From Curtobacterium aurantiacum (GTDB lineage Bacteria; Actinomycetota; Actinomycetes; Actinomycetales; Microbacteriaceae): DNA of 64,000 bases. Both the position numbers and the translations under genes were made by a program. The notes below the pieces were generated by a model. The model was not told the DNA's origin. It ran no database searches and saw nothing but the letters and a program-made list of their open reading frames with translations. Shown here piece by piece: positions 27,754-36,701 of this stretch. Location of the stretch: NCBI RefSeq assembly GCF_018598555.1, contig NZ_JAHEWN010000001.1, positions 310,001 through 374,000 of the forward strand, read 5' to 3'. Each line of letters starts with the position of its first letter. Positions within the stretch are counted from its first letter, which is position 1.

Positions 27754-30257
27754 GCGCGGTGGTCGCGGCCCTCGGGTGGACCCACCCGAGACGGCTCGTG
27801 CCGGCAGTCCGTCGGTACCCGCTGACGAGTGTCGTCTCGGCCCTGACGATCGTCGCCGGCATCGCCGCCGTGGTGCTCCGCTGCATCGGCGCGCACGACG
27901 GCCGGACACCCGACACCCTGGGCGGGACGATGGGGCCGCTCGGCGTGGTCGCGGTGACGAGCAGCGTCATCGGGTTCCTCGTCACCTCCGTCGCCGTCGT
28001 GGTCTGCACCGGGGCGTCCGAGCGGCTGCTCGGCTGGCGGCGCACCCTGCTCGCGATGGTCGTCACGACCGTCGTGGGGACCGGTCTCGGCGCCGTGCTG
28101 CAGCTGTTCGACGGTGCCCCCGCGAGCCGCGGCTTCCTCGTGCACCTCGGGCACCTCGGCCCGTGGACCTGGATCGTCGGCACCATCGTGACCGCGAGCG
28201 CCTTCGCCGGCGCCCTGTGGCGACGCCGGATCCGGGTCGTGTCGATCGCGGTCGTCGCGGCGCTGCTGCTCTACTCCGGGCACGCGTCCGACCTGCACGC
28301 GGCGCTCGCCCTGCTCGTCGGCCTGGTGCTCGGACGCATGCTGCGGCGGTCGCCGGTGCGGAGCGGCTGGACCCGGAGTTCCTCACGCGAGACCCGGGTC
28401 CTGCTGGTCGCCGCGGTGACGGTGTCGGCGGTCGGCCCCGTCCTGGCGCTGGTGACCGGCGCACGGTTCGGGCTGCTCGCCCCGCTCGCCGTCGTGCTCG
28501 GCACCGGCCCGACCGGGCGGATGCCGCACTGCTCGGTGACCGGGGTGACCGCCAGCTGCGTCCGGGCGCTCGCCGCGGTGCACCCGCACGGTCCGGTGCA
28601 GTCGCTGCTGGCGGTGATGCCGCTCGTGGTCCTGGCCGTCGGCGCGGTGGGACTCCGACGCGGCAGCCGGTTCGCGCTGTGGCTCGTCGTGACGGTCGAC
28701 CTGGTCACCGGTGTCGCCACCGCTGTCTCCTTCGGTGTCCTGCCCGAGCGGCACCACGCCGTCGTGCAGCGTCTGGCGTCGGACCACCTCGCGGTGTCGC
28801 TCTCGATCGCCGCCTCGGTGCTGGTGCCGATCGCGACCGCCGTCGTGCTCGTCCTGCGGCGCGCGGACTTCCCGGTCCGGACCGACCGGCGCCGTCTGCT
28901 GACCTTCGTCCTCACGGTCGCGGGCTCGGCCGTGGCGCTCGCGGTCGTCGTCGTCGGTGTCGCCGCGGCGTCGGGCGACAGCGTGCGCGAACCCCTCCAC
29001 CTGGCGCTCGCCGTGCTCGGTCCGATCGCCCCCGTGACCCTGCCCACGCACCTGGCGCAAGCCGAGCCGGCGTTGCGGTTCGTCGTGGGCATCTCGGGCC
29101 CGCTCCTGTGGCTCGCGGTGGCGATCGCCGCGGTCCGCCCGACCGGGGCGGGACGCTCGGACACCGACCTCGACGGCCAGGACACAGCCCGGGCAACGGC
29201 TCGGGCACTCCTGATCGCCGGTGGCGGTGACACCTTCGGCTGGATGACGACCTGGCCCGGCAACGAGTACTGGTTCACCGAGGACGGCCGCGCCGGTGTC
29301 GCCTACCACCGCACCGGCAGCGTCGCCGTGACGACCGGCGGACCCTTCGGACACGAGGACGCGCGGCTGGCGGCACTCGAGGGCTTCGCACGGGCCGCGG
29401 ACGACCACGGCTGGACGCCCGTCTTCTACGGCATCGATGCCACCCTCGGCGCTGCGCTCGCCCGGCTCGGTTGGACGACGCTCCCCGTGGCCGAGGACGC
29501 CGACCTCGACCCGCGGACCTGGACGACCACGGGCAAGCGCAAGCAGGACGTCCGCACGGCCGTCAACAAGGCGGCCCGCTCCGGCACCACCGCGCTCTGG
29601 TCGGACTGGGCCTCGCTGCCCGGATCGGTCACCCGCCAGATCGAGGCGATCTCGGAGGAGTGGGTCGCCGAGCGCGAACTGCCGGAGATGGGGTTCACCC
29701 TGGGCGGGATCGACGAGATGCGCGACCCCGCCGTCCGCACGCTCGTCGCCCTGGGCTCGGACGGCGACGTGCTCGCCGTCACCAGCTGGCTGCCCGCCTA
29801 CCGCGCCGGGCAGGTGGTCGGGTGGACGCTCGACGTGATGCGCCGCGCCCCGGACGCCCCGAACGGTGTGATGGAGTTCCTGGTCGCGAGTGCGGTCGAC
29901 CGGATGCGCACCGACGGTGCCGAGCGGCTCAGCCTGTCCGCGGCACCCCTCGCGTCCTCGGCCGAACCGCAGGGTGCCGGTCGGAGCGGCGTCGAGTCGG
30001 TCCTCGACGTCGTCGGCGGTGCGCTCGAACCGGTCTACGGGTTCCGTTCCCTGCTGCGCTTCAAGGCGAAGTTCGGGCCCGACCTGCACCCGCTGGTGAT
30101 GGCGTACCCGGACCCGGTGGCGCTGCCCACGATCGGCGTCGCCATCGTCCGCACCTACCTGCCGGGACTGTCGCTCCGCCAGGCCGTGGCGATCGTGCGG
30201 GAGCGGCGTCCGGCACACGGAGCCCGGGCCGAGCAGCCGGCGGAACGGGTCGGCTGA
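27750..30257 (+). CDS. MprF/LysX-like protein with DUF2156 domain
   Basis: 835 residues. The N-terminal half has about 12-14 membrane helices; the C-terminal part from about residue 485 is a cytosolic DUF2156 (GNAT-like aminoacyl transfer) domain with DTFGWMTTWPGNEYWF, KRKQDVRTAVNKAAR and VYGFRSLLRFKAKFGP, all typical of phosphatidylglycerol lysyltransferases. MprF enzymes add an amino acid from tRNA to phosphatidylglycerol and flip it, which gives resistance to cationic peptides. No tRNA synthetase domain is fused here, unlike mycobacterial LysX. The amino acid cannot be told from sequence. The GTG start is set by the GTGA overlap. Confidence 0.85.
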   Translation: MSAVVAALGWTHPRRLVPAVRRYPLTSVVSALTIVAGIAAVVLRCIGAHDGRTPDTLGGTMGPLGVVAVTSSVIGFLVTSVAVVVCTGASERLLGWRRTLLAMVVTTVVGTGLGAVLQLFDGAPASRGFLVHLGHLGPWTWIVGTIVTASAFAGALWRRRIRVVSIAVVAALLLYSGHASDLHAALALLVGLVLGRMLRRSPVRSGWTRSSSRETRVLLVAAVTVSAVGPVLALVTGARFGLLAPLAVVLGTGPTGRMPHCSVTGVTASCVRALAAVHPHGPVQSLLAVMPLVVLAVGAVGLRRGSRFALWLVVTVDLVTGVATAVSFGVLPERHHAVVQRLASDHLAVSLSIAASVLVPIATAVVLVLRRADFPVRTDRRRLLTFVLTVAGSAVALAVVVVGVAAASGDSVREPLHLALAVLGPIAPVTLPTHLAQAEPALRFVVGISGPLLWLAVAIAAVRPTGAGRSDTDLDGQDTARATARALLIAGGGDTFGWMTTWPGNEYWFTEDGRAGVAYHRTGSVAVTTGGPFGHEDARLAALEGFARAADDHGWTPVFYGIDATLGAALARLGWTTLPVAEDADLDPRTWTTTGKRKQDVRTAVNKAARSGTTALWSDWASLPGSVTRQIEAISEEWVAERELPEMGFTLGGIDEMRDPAVRTLVALGSDGDVLAVTSWLPAYRAGQVVGWTLDVMRRAPDAPNGVMEFLVASAVDRMRTDGAERLSLSAAPLASSAEPQGAGRSGVESVLDVVGGALEPVYGFRSLLRFKAKFGPDLHPLVMAYPDPVALPTIGVAIVRTYLPGLSLRQAVAIVRERRPAHGARAEQPAERVG

Positions 30258-30307
30258 CCCGGGCGGACCCGCGGGCGGACCCGCCGCACCGTCGGTACGT
30301 TCGGAGC

Positions 30308-30841
30308 ATGGGAACCGAACGAGCCGACGGACCGGCCGTGGACGAGCACGATCCGTACGAACGCCGCCCCGGCTACGTGACGAGTGTCGACGGCCGGACC
30401 GACCGGATGACCACGGACATGTTCGCGGGTGTCGGGGTCGGCTTCGCCCTGGTGTTCATCCTCGGGTTCTTCCAGGTCGTGGAGTGGATCGCCATCGGAG
30501 CGGCCGTCGTCATCGGCGCCGCAGTCTGGTTGGTCCTGCGCGGCCGGCGACGGCGCGCAGATCGCCGCGCCGATCGCTCACCGGACGCCGTCCCGCGTGC
30601 TCGAGACCGCGCGCTCGCCGAGGCGAACGGAGGACGTCGGTTCTTCGTCGCCCAGAACCCGGTCGTCGTCATCGTGATGGGTGTGATCTTCATCGGTGTC
30701 GCGGTCGCCCCGCTGCTGCTGGGTGGGGTCTCCGCCGCTCGGATCCTGATCGCGGTCATCGTCGTCGCGAGCGGCGTCCTCTGCATCGTTCAGGGGATCG
30801 GAACGCTGCGCGTGCGCCGTCGGGAGCACGGCGGCGGCTGA
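30308..30841 (+). CDS. Small membrane protein of unknown function
   Basis: 177 residues from the ATG at 30308 (CGGAG upstream). Two helices at about 42-75, a basic loop (RGRRRRADRRADR) and two further helices at about 118-165. No recognised family; the pattern is like small actinobacterial envelope proteins. It begins 50 bases after the MprF-like gene on the same strand and may belong to the same transcript. Confidence 0.65.
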   Translation: MGTERADGPAVDEHDPYERRPGYVTSVDGRTDRMTTDMFAGVGVGFALVFILGFFQVVEWIAIGAAVVIGAAVWLVLRGRRRRADRRADRSPDAVPRARDRALAEANGGRRFFVAQNPVVVIVMGVIFIGVAVAPLLLGGVSAARILIAVIVVASGVLCIVQGIGTLRVRRREHGGG

Positions 30842-30908
30842 GCCGCGGTCGGCGGCCCGCCCGAAGTGGGCGCATCGGCGTCGCCCGAGGGCCAATAGGC
30901 TCACGACC

Positions 30909-31214
30909 GTGACTGCACCGCACGCTGGGCGACGCTTCGGCGCGACCCGAGGCGAATTCGCGCTCCTGATGACGGTGACCGTCGTCCTCGGACTCGTGGT
31001 CCCGGCAGGCGGGCTGCTCGCCGCCTTCGGCTCGCTGCTGACCGGTGTCCGTGACGATCGTCGACGCGTCCGTGCCCTGTTCATCGTCGGCTTGAGCATG
31101 TTGGTGCTGCAGGTCGCGTGGGTCGTCCTCAGCATCTGGGGGCCGGTGGAGGTCTGCGGCTCGACGAACGGCGGCCCCGAGACCTGCCAGACCTACTGGC
31201 CCTGGGAAGCCTGA
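30909..31214 (+). CDS. Small two-helix membrane protein
   Basis: 101 residues from a GTG at 30909. Two hydrophobic helices (about 16-45 and 54-78) and a C-terminal extracytoplasmic tail with two cysteines (VCGS and TCQT) that could form a disulfide. No family recognised and no strong ribosome site. The next gene converges on it, with a degenerate family A repeat between them. Confidence 0.55.
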   Translation: MTAPHAGRRFGATRGEFALLMTVTVVLGLVVPAGGLLAAFGSLLTGVRDDRRRVRALFIVGLSMLVLQVAWVVLSIWGPVEVCGSTNGGPETCQTYWPWEA

Positions 31215-31239
31215 CGCGTCGTCGACGCGACCACAGGGC

Positions 31240-31277
31240 GGACGGGAGGCGCGGTGTCAGCTGGCACCGTGCCTCCA
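31240..31277. terminator. Degenerate family A inverted repeat between convergent genes
   Basis: GGAGGCGCGGTG (31245-31256) pairs with CACCGTGCCTCC (31265-31276) with one G-T type mismatch around TCAGCTGG. The left flank has GACGCGACC, the flank conserved in the family. The position between two gene ends fits a bidirectional terminator. Confidence 0.65.
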
Positions 31278-31308
31278 GGCACGGCCGCCTCGGGTGGTCT
31301 TCCGGGCG

Positions 31309-31707
31309 TCAGGGAGAGGGCTCGCGGGACCAGTAGTCCGCCTGGATCACGAGGAGGTCTCCCTGGACTTCTGACGTCAGGTTGACGACACGGGGATCCC
31401 ACAGGGTCCCGGGCAGCCTCGCGAACGGCTCGGTGCCCAACGTCGTCGACAGTTCGGACGGGCTCACCCCCGTCGGCGGCTGCACGGACACGACCGACCA
31501 GCATCCACCGGATGCGCACTCCTCGTCCTCGTGAACTACCCTGCTCCCGGCCGGCAGGGGGATCGACGACGACGTCGGCACGTCGCCTTCCGTCGCCCCC
31601 GCGAACAGCAGTGCGGCGCGCAGACCGATGAACAGGACGGCCGCGGCGCCCACGATCAGAACGGTCACGACGATCGCTCGTCGGGTGTTCGTCCGCTGCC
31701 TGGTCAC
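31309..31707 (-). CDS. Small exported or membrane-anchored protein of unknown function
   Basis: 132 residues. One N-terminal helix (about 10-34) after a basic start (MTRQRTNTRR), with no lipobox, so a membrane anchor is likely. The outer domain of about 95 residues has two cysteines in ECASGGCW and ends in QADYWSREPSP. No recognised family. It starts 40 bases downstream of the MFS gene end on the same strand and might be co-transcribed with it. Confidence 0.6.
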   Translation of the reverse strand: MTRQRTNTRRAIVVTVLIVGAAAVLFIGLRAALLFAGATEGDVPTSSSIPLPAGSRVVHEDEECASGGCWSVVSVQPPTGVSPSELSTTLGTEPFARLPGTLWDPRVVNLTSEVQGDLLVIQADYWSREPSP

Positions 31708-31747
31708 GTTCGCAGCCTAGGCGGCGGCCCGGGCGGACCACCGGACG

Positions 31748-33001
31748 TCAAGCCGCCGACACCGTGACCGAGCGGCGTTCCATCAGCCGCCACGATCCTC
31801 CGAGCAGCGGCGTGAGCGTCACGACCGTGTACACGACCGCGACGACGGCGAAGGTGGCCTCGACCCCCACGCCGTCGGCAGCGAGCCCGGCGAGCAGGCC
31901 GCCGACGGGGATGCCCGCCCATGCGCCGGCACCGAGCAGACCGAACACCCGCGCGCGCATGTGCTCCGGGATCCGCTCGAGCTCGACGGCTCCGAGGATC
32001 GGGTTGATCGAACCGGCCGCGAGCCCGGAGAGCGCGGCGGACGCGAGCATCCACGGCAGGCCAAGCCCGAGGGCCGGAACGACCAGTGACGGCCCGCCGG
32101 CGAGCACGAAGCACAGGGCGAAGACCAACCGTCGCGGCACGCGGTGCGCCACGTACCCGAAGGCGACGGAGCCGAGGAACGCCGCACCCCCGAAGACGCC
32201 GGTGACGAGCCCGAGCGCCTGCGCGCCGCCGAGCTGCTGGTCGGCGTAGAGCGGCAGGAGCGTGGTCGAGCGTGCGGCGTCGAGCAGGTTCGTCACGAGC
32301 ACCAGCGCGACCACGAGCCGGAACAGGGGATCGCGGACGCAGAACCGGAACCCGTCGGCGATGTCGCGCCAGTACCCCCGCGACTCCACGGGCTCGCCGG
32401 ACGCGACCACCGGCGCCACCGCACCGCGGACCGTCAGCGCCATGAGCAGTGCGGCTGCCCCGAAGGCGATCGCCACGCAGGCGAGACCCGGCATCGGACC
32501 GAGGACGGCGACCAGGGTCCCGCCGAGGGGCGCACCGAGCAGCACCGACAGCCGTGACGACGCCTCGAAGTGGCCGACGGCACGTTCGAGCGGCACGCCT
32601 GCCGCGGTCGCGAGCCCCGGCAGGAGCACCCGTCGGGCGGACTCACCCGGGGTGTCGAACAGCCCGCTGACGAACACGAGTGCGAGGAGCGCCCAGAACG
32701 GCAGACCGACGGTCCAGGTGAGCACCGGCATCGCGAGCAGGGTGAGCCCGCTGACGACGTCGGACGCGACACTCGAGCGGACGAACCCGACCCGCTCCAC
32801 GATGGCACCACCGAACGGGCCGCCGAGCACGATCGGCACCGTTGCCATGAACGCGGCGATGCCGACGTCGGTGGCGGAGCCGCCACGCGCGAGGACGGCG
32901 AACGGCACGGTGATGGTGGTGACGACGTTCCCGATGCGCGACACCACCTGCACCGCGAGCAGTGCGCGCAGTTGCGCGCGGGGGCTCAGGCGCGCGGCCA
33001 T
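31748..33001 (-). CDS. MFS transporter, drug-efflux-like
   Basis: 417 residues, 12 helices, major facilitator family of the MFS_3/enterobactin-exporter-like type common in actinobacteria. Visible signatures are GGPFGGAIVERVGFVRSSV in loop 2-3, the position of motif A, and GVFGGAAFLGSVAFGYVAHRVPRR in the second half. The substrate is unknown. Its start overlaps the end of the ArsR-like regulator by 16 bases, so both form one operon and the regulator very likely senses the exported compound. Confidence 0.87.
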   Translation of the reverse strand: MAARLSPRAQLRALLAVQVVSRIGNVVTTITVPFAVLARGGSATDVGIAAFMATVPIVLGGPFGGAIVERVGFVRSSVASDVVSGLTLLAMPVLTWTVGLPFWALLALVFVSGLFDTPGESARRVLLPGLATAAGVPLERAVGHFEASSRLSVLLGAPLGGTLVAVLGPMPGLACVAIAFGAAALLMALTVRGAVAPVVASGEPVESRGYWRDIADGFRFCVRDPLFRLVVALVLVTNLLDAARSTTLLPLYADQQLGGAQALGLVTGVFGGAAFLGSVAFGYVAHRVPRRLVFALCFVLAGGPSLVVPALGLGLPWMLASAALSGLAAGSINPILGAVELERIPEHMRARVFGLLGAGAWAGIPVGGLLAGLAADGVGVEATFAVVAVVYTVVTLTPLLGGSWRLMERRSVTVSAA

Positions 33002-33558
33002 CGGTATGCCTGGTTCAGCACGAAGACCTGCTCAGAGCCGTCCCCGGCGTGGTGCTCGGCAGCGACACCGGCCCAGCGGTCCACGACGCCGCGGAGTTCC
33101 TCGCCCATGTCCTGGAGTTCGGCTGCCGTCAGGCGGAGCACGCGGTCCGAGCTCGAGGACGCCGACACCCACTCGCGTCCGAGCGTCGGCGCGAGGTCGA
33201 CGAAGGCCTCGTAGTTCGCGGCGTACACGCGGGCGACCGCGTGGTCGAGGGCGTTCGTGGCGAGCAACCGCTCCGGGTCGTCGAGCGCGTCGGCGAGCTC
33301 CCACACGGAGGCGTCGTGTGCGGCTCGCCACCAGCGCTCACGGCGGTCCGTGCCCGCGTCGGGAGCGGGTTCGATGAAGCCCGCGGCGGCCAGTCGGGTG
33401 CAGTGGTAGCTGATCGTGCCGGGCGCCTCGTCGATCACCCCGCCGATCGTCGCGGCGGTCTGCGGGCCGTTCGCCCGCAACAGGCCGAGGATGCGCAGGC
33501 GCGTCGGGTGAGCGAGGGCGCGCATCTGGGCGGGGTCGTCGATCCGTCCTTGGGTCAT
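32986..33558 (-). CDS. ArsR-like winged-helix regulator
   Basis: 190 residues. N-terminal winged helix (about 10-75) with MRALAHPTRLRILGLLRANGPQTAATIGGVIDEAPGTISYHCTRLAAAGFIE, a typical HTH_20/ArsR pattern (not repeated here as metal site, since no Cys/His cluster is visible). The C-terminal half is helical and may bind an organic ligand. It is the first gene of the operon with the MFS exporter. A perfect dyad 17 bases before its start is the obvious autoregulatory site. Confidence 0.85.
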   Translation of the reverse strand: MTQGRIDDPAQMRALAHPTRLRILGLLRANGPQTAATIGGVIDEAPGTISYHCTRLAAAGFIEPAPDAGTDRRERWWRAAHDASVWELADALDDPERLLATNALDHAVARVYAANYEAFVDLAPTLGREWVSASSSSDRVLRLTAAELQDMGEELRGVVDRWAGVAAEHHAGDGSEQVFVLNQAYRWPRA

Positions 33559-33574
33559 GGTGCGACCCTACATG

Positions 33575-33590
33575 CACAAGAAGTCTTGTG
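33575..33590. promoter_or_regulatory. Dyad operator of the ArsR-like regulator
   Basis: CACAAGA-AG-TCTTGTG is a perfect 7-base dyad with a two-base centre, 17 bases upstream of the regulator start. A dyad this close to the start would sit over the transcription start or leader and supports autorepression. Confidence 0.6.
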
Positions 33591-33679
33591 GAGTTCGCCC
33601 AGTGTTCGGCGTCGTCGTGCGACCTCCGCACCTTGTGGCCCTCTCATGGCGCGAGGCGTCCCACCGACCTACCGTCTAC

Positions 33680-33705
33680 TTGTCAGACGATCGTCTGTCG
33701 AATAG
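33680..33705 (+). promoter_or_regulatory. Promoter with a 14-base palindromic operator, SGNH hydrolase gene
   Basis: A -35-like TTGTCA (33680-33685) is followed by the perfect palindrome CAGACGATCGTCTG (33684-33697) and a weak -10-like GAATAG (33700-33705; 14-base spacing, shorter than usual). The palindrome would lie between the promoter elements, where a TetR- or MarR-type repressor would block RNA polymerase. The core ACGATCGT also occurs in the pnuC leader palindrome at 14702. Confidence 0.5.
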
Positions 33706-33728
33706 GCCCTCTGGAAGGAACCTGCTCC

Positions 33729-34823
33729 ATGCGTCACGCTCCTCGCCTCCGCCGCACCCACGCGCTGCTGATCACCAGTGGCGTCCTGACGGCGGCAGCG
33801 CTCGCTGTCGGGGCGGCCGGGCCCGTCTCCGCGGCCAACGCCGACGGCGCGGCGCCCACCCAGTCCGTGGCCGCCGCCAGCGGTGACAACTACGTGGCCT
33901 TGGGCGACTCGTACGCCGGCGGCTTCGGCATCGCCCCCTACGGCTCGGGCCCGGCGGCCGGCTGCTTCCAGTCCACCACCGACTACCCGCACCAGGTCGC
34001 GGCTTCCCTGGGACTCCGGCTCGACGACCGAGCCTGCGCCGGTGCCACCACCGGCAACATCACCCGGGTCCCGCAGGCGACCGGCGTCGGACGCACCACC
34101 GCGCCCGTCCAGGCCGACGCACTCTCCAAGGACACGGACGTCGTCACGGTGTCGATCGGCGGAAACGACCTGGGGTTCACCGGCGTCATCAAGAACTGCA
34201 TCGCGCTGGCCAAGAACGGCCCCTTGTTCGCCGACATCCGCGGGCACAGCTACGACCACTGCAAGGACTACTACGCACCGGTCGTCCGTGGCGTTGAACA
34301 CGATCGTCTCGCAGCGCGCATCCGCACCACGGTTGCGCCGCGGCTCGCACAGACCTTCCGCGTGATCGCGCAGCGTGCCCCGCGGGCGAAGGTGTTCGTC
34401 GTCGGCTACCCGATGATCGCGCCGGGCTCGTCGCAGTTCCCGAAGGGGTGCTTCTCGAGCCTCCTCGGCGACTCCGGGTTCGAGCCGCCGTTCCCCCAGA
34501 ACGCGTTCCCCTTCACCGGCGTCGACACCGCCTACTTCCACCGCACCCAGAACGCGCTCGACGGAGCGGTCAAGGCTGCGGCGAAGGCTCGTGGCTTCAC
34601 CTACGTCTCGACGCTCCAGGCCTCCGCCGCGCACACCCCCTGTGCTGCGTCGGGCTCCGCATGGATGGCAGGACTCACCCTGACGGATCACGGCACCGCT
34701 GCGGACAGCACGCCGGTTGCCGGGACGAAGTACAGCATCCTCTTCGGCGCACTCCACCCGAACGCCGCCGGCGTCGCGTACCTGCGTGACCAGACCAAGG
34801 CTGCGATCGTCGGATCGCGCTGA
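33729..34823 (+). CDS. Secreted SGNH/GDSL lipase-esterase
   Basis: 364 residues. A signal peptide (about 1-35, ending near VSAANA) precedes an SGNH hydrolase domain: block I ALGDSYAGG (Ser61 nucleophile), block II/III with GNITRV and SIGGNDLGF, and block V HPNAAG (catalytic His). At least six cysteines (ACAGA, NCIALA, HCKDYY, GCFSS and TPCAAS among them) suggest disulfides as in Streptomyces secreted lipases. It would hydrolyse lipid or acyl esters outside the cell. The ATG at 33729 has GGAAGGAA upstream. A family A repeat terminates the gene. Confidence 0.88.
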   Translation: MRHAPRLRRTHALLITSGVLTAAALAVGAAGPVSAANADGAAPTQSVAAASGDNYVALGDSYAGGFGIAPYGSGPAAGCFQSTTDYPHQVAASLGLRLDDRACAGATTGNITRVPQATGVGRTTAPVQADALSKDTDVVTVSIGGNDLGFTGVIKNCIALAKNGPLFADIRGHSYDHCKDYYAPVVRGVEHDRLAARIRTTVAPRLAQTFRVIAQRAPRAKVFVVGYPMIAPGSSQFPKGCFSSLLGDSGFEPPFPQNAFPFTGVDTAYFHRTQNALDGAVKAAAKARGFTYVSTLQASAAHTPCAASGSAWMAGLTLTDHGTAADSTPVAGTKYSILFGALHPNAAGVAYLRDQTKAAIVGSR

Positions 34824-34862
34824 GCCTGCGCCTGCTGGTCGCGTCATGGACGCGACCACGAA

Positions 34863-34908
34863 ACGGACGGGAGGCCCGTTGCCAGCTGGCACCGGGCCTC
34901 CCGTCCGT
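34863..34908. terminator. Family A inverted repeat, terminator of the SGNH gene
   Basis: Arms starting ACGGACGGGAGGCCCG and their complement meet at GCCAGCTGGC, with one mismatched pair near the centre; 39 bases past the stop. The left flank has GGACGCGACCA, the conserved flank of the family. Confidence 0.75.
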
Positions 34909-35053
34909 CTCGGGTGGGCTACCGGGCGTCGGGTCGCCAGCGCTCGCATGCTGTCGGACCGTGACCCGGCGGGGCGTCTCGTTGCGCCGTGCTCGTCCTG
35001 TGCAGAAGCCCCGCGCGCGAAGCGGGCGACGTCGCTTCGCTCCGATGACCGGC

Positions 35054-35085
35054 TTGACATTGACACTAATGTCAATGTTGACGAT
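35054..35085 (+). promoter_or_regulatory. MerR-type operator/promoter O1 of the efflux gene
   Basis: The dyad ACATTGAC-ACTAAT-GTCAATGT occupies 35057-35078. A -35 element TTGACA lies at 35054-35059, and GACGAT at 35080-35085 fits a -10 at a 20-base spacing, the long spacing used by MerR-activated promoters with the dyad between the two boxes. The ATG of the pump is seven bases past the -10 and has no ribosome site, so the transcript may be leaderless. Confidence 0.7.
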
Positions 35086-35091
35086 GGTCAG

Positions 35092-36558
35092 ATGACGACT
35101 TCTGCCCGCACCCACAGCAAGCCTCCGAGCACTGATCGGTTGAAGCCGGGGGACGGACTGGTCCTCGGCCTCCTGATGGCGTCCACGTTCCTCGTCCTGC
35201 TGAACGAGATGCTGCTCGGCGTGGCACTCCCGACCCTCATCCGCGACCTCGGCGTCACCCCGTCCGCCGGTCAGTGGCTGACGACCGGCTACCTCCTCAC
35301 GCTCGCCGTGCTCATCCCCGCGACCGGGTTCATCATGCGTCGCTTCCACCTGCGGACGATCTTTCTCACGGCCTTGTCGACCTTCATCGTGGGGACCGCG
35401 ATCTCAGCGGTCGCACCCGGGTTCGCGGTGCTCCTCGTCGGACGCGTCGTCCAGGCGGTGGGGACCGCGGTGTTCGTGCCGCTGCTCATGACGACGGCCA
35501 TCCGCTTGGTGCCCGAGTCCCGCCGTGGTCGGATCATGGCGCTCGTCACCGCCGTCCCGGCGATCGCTCCGGCAGTCGGCCCTGCCATCTCCGGGCTCGT
35601 GCTGACGTTCCTGCCGTGGCGGTGGCTGTTCATCCTCGTCCTGCCCCTCGCCGTGATCGCCCTCGTCGCGGGAGCGATGAAGCTGAAGAACATCACCGCG
35701 CCGGAACGCGCAACCCTCGACCTGTTCTCGGTGGCGCTGTCCGCCGTCGGGTTCGGCGCGCTGGTGTTCGGCCTGTCCTTGATCGGCGAGTCCGCTGAGG
35801 GTCACGCCCCCGTCCCGCCCGTCATCCCGATCATCGTCGGTGTCCTCGGCGTGGCCGGGTTCGTGTTCCGTCAACTCGCGCTCCGTCGTCACGGGGACGC
35901 GTTCCTCGACATGCGCATCTTCCGGTCCAAAGCCTTCGTCGTCCCGATCCTCGTCATGCTCTTCGTGGCGCTCAACGGCTTCGGGATCCTGCTCGTCCTG
36001 CCCCTGGTGCTCACCGGATCGCTGGGGCTCAGCACCCTCTCCATCGGACTGTTCCTCGTCCCCGGTGGCATCGTCATCTCCGTCGTCTCCGCCCTCGGGG
36101 GCCGTGTCTACGACCGGTACGGCCCCCTGCCACTGGCGATCCCCGGCGCGATCATCTGGGCGGCCAGCATCTGGTTCCTCAGCGCCCTCGACAACCGCAG
36201 CAGCGTCTGGGTCTACCTGGCCGGGTACCTCGTGATGACCGCAGCGCAGGCGATGATGTGGGCCCCGATGACGACCCTCGCGCTGTCGTCCCTCCGCGCC
36301 GAGCTGTACCCGCACGGCAGTGCCGCGTTCAGCGCGGTGCAGCAGCTCGCCGGCGCTGCCGGCGGTGCAGTCCTCGTGTCTGCCTACACGATCGGCTCGA
36401 ACGCCGTGAACGCAGGCGAACTCAACGTCGTGCAGACCGTCGCTGCGGGTCAGACTGCGTTCATGACCGCCGGCATCATCGCGGTGGCCGCTGTCATCGG
36501 CACCCTCGCGATCGGCCGCCGTCGAGCGACCCCTCCCGCTGCTGTCGACGTGGCCTGA
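35092..36558 (+). CDS. DHA2-type multidrug efflux MFS transporter
   Basis: 488 residues, 14 predicted helices (EmrB/QacA group). Motif C-like GPAISGLVLTF and motif A-like segments are visible, with LNEMLLGVALPTLIRDLG in helix 1, the D1/H1 signature of the DHA2 family. It exports hydrophobic drugs or metabolites with protons. It starts the module controlled by the MerR gene 187 bases downstream; a GGGGCCTC hairpin lies between them. The ATG at 35092 is chosen because it follows the promoter dyad directly and because no upstream start has family similarity. Confidence 0.9.
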   Translation: MTTSARTHSKPPSTDRLKPGDGLVLGLLMASTFLVLLNEMLLGVALPTLIRDLGVTPSAGQWLTTGYLLTLAVLIPATGFIMRRFHLRTIFLTALSTFIVGTAISAVAPGFAVLLVGRVVQAVGTAVFVPLLMTTAIRLVPESRRGRIMALVTAVPAIAPAVGPAISGLVLTFLPWRWLFILVLPLAVIALVAGAMKLKNITAPERATLDLFSVALSAVGFGALVFGLSLIGESAEGHAPVPPVIPIIVGVLGVAGFVFRQLALRRHGDAFLDMRIFRSKAFVVPILVMLFVALNGFGILLVLPLVLTGSLGLSTLSIGLFLVPGGIVISVVSALGGRVYDRYGPLPLAIPGAIIWAASIWFLSALDNRSSVWVYLAGYLVMTAAQAMMWAPMTTLALSSLRAELYPHGSAAFSAVQQLAGAAGGAVLVSAYTIGSNAVNAGELNVVQTVAAGQTAFMTAGIIAVAAVIGTLAIGRRRATPPAAVDVA

Positions 36559-36578
36559 ACCGCTGATCAACTCCGGAG

Positions 36579-36603
36579 GGGGCCTCGCTTCCGCTGAGGC
36601 CCC
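36579..36603 (+). terminator. Hairpin terminator after the efflux gene
   Basis: GGGGCCTC pairs exactly with GAGGCCCC around a nine-base loop, 20 bases past the stop of the pump. No T-tract follows. Read-through into merR is possible. Confidence 0.65.
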
Positions 36604-36701
36604 GTCGTGATGCTCGGCACGAGTCAGATGGTTTCACGGGCGCGGGATGTCGGCGGAGAAGTTGAGTCCATCTTCCGTCTCCTTGGTCTTCCCCATGCTC
36701 A

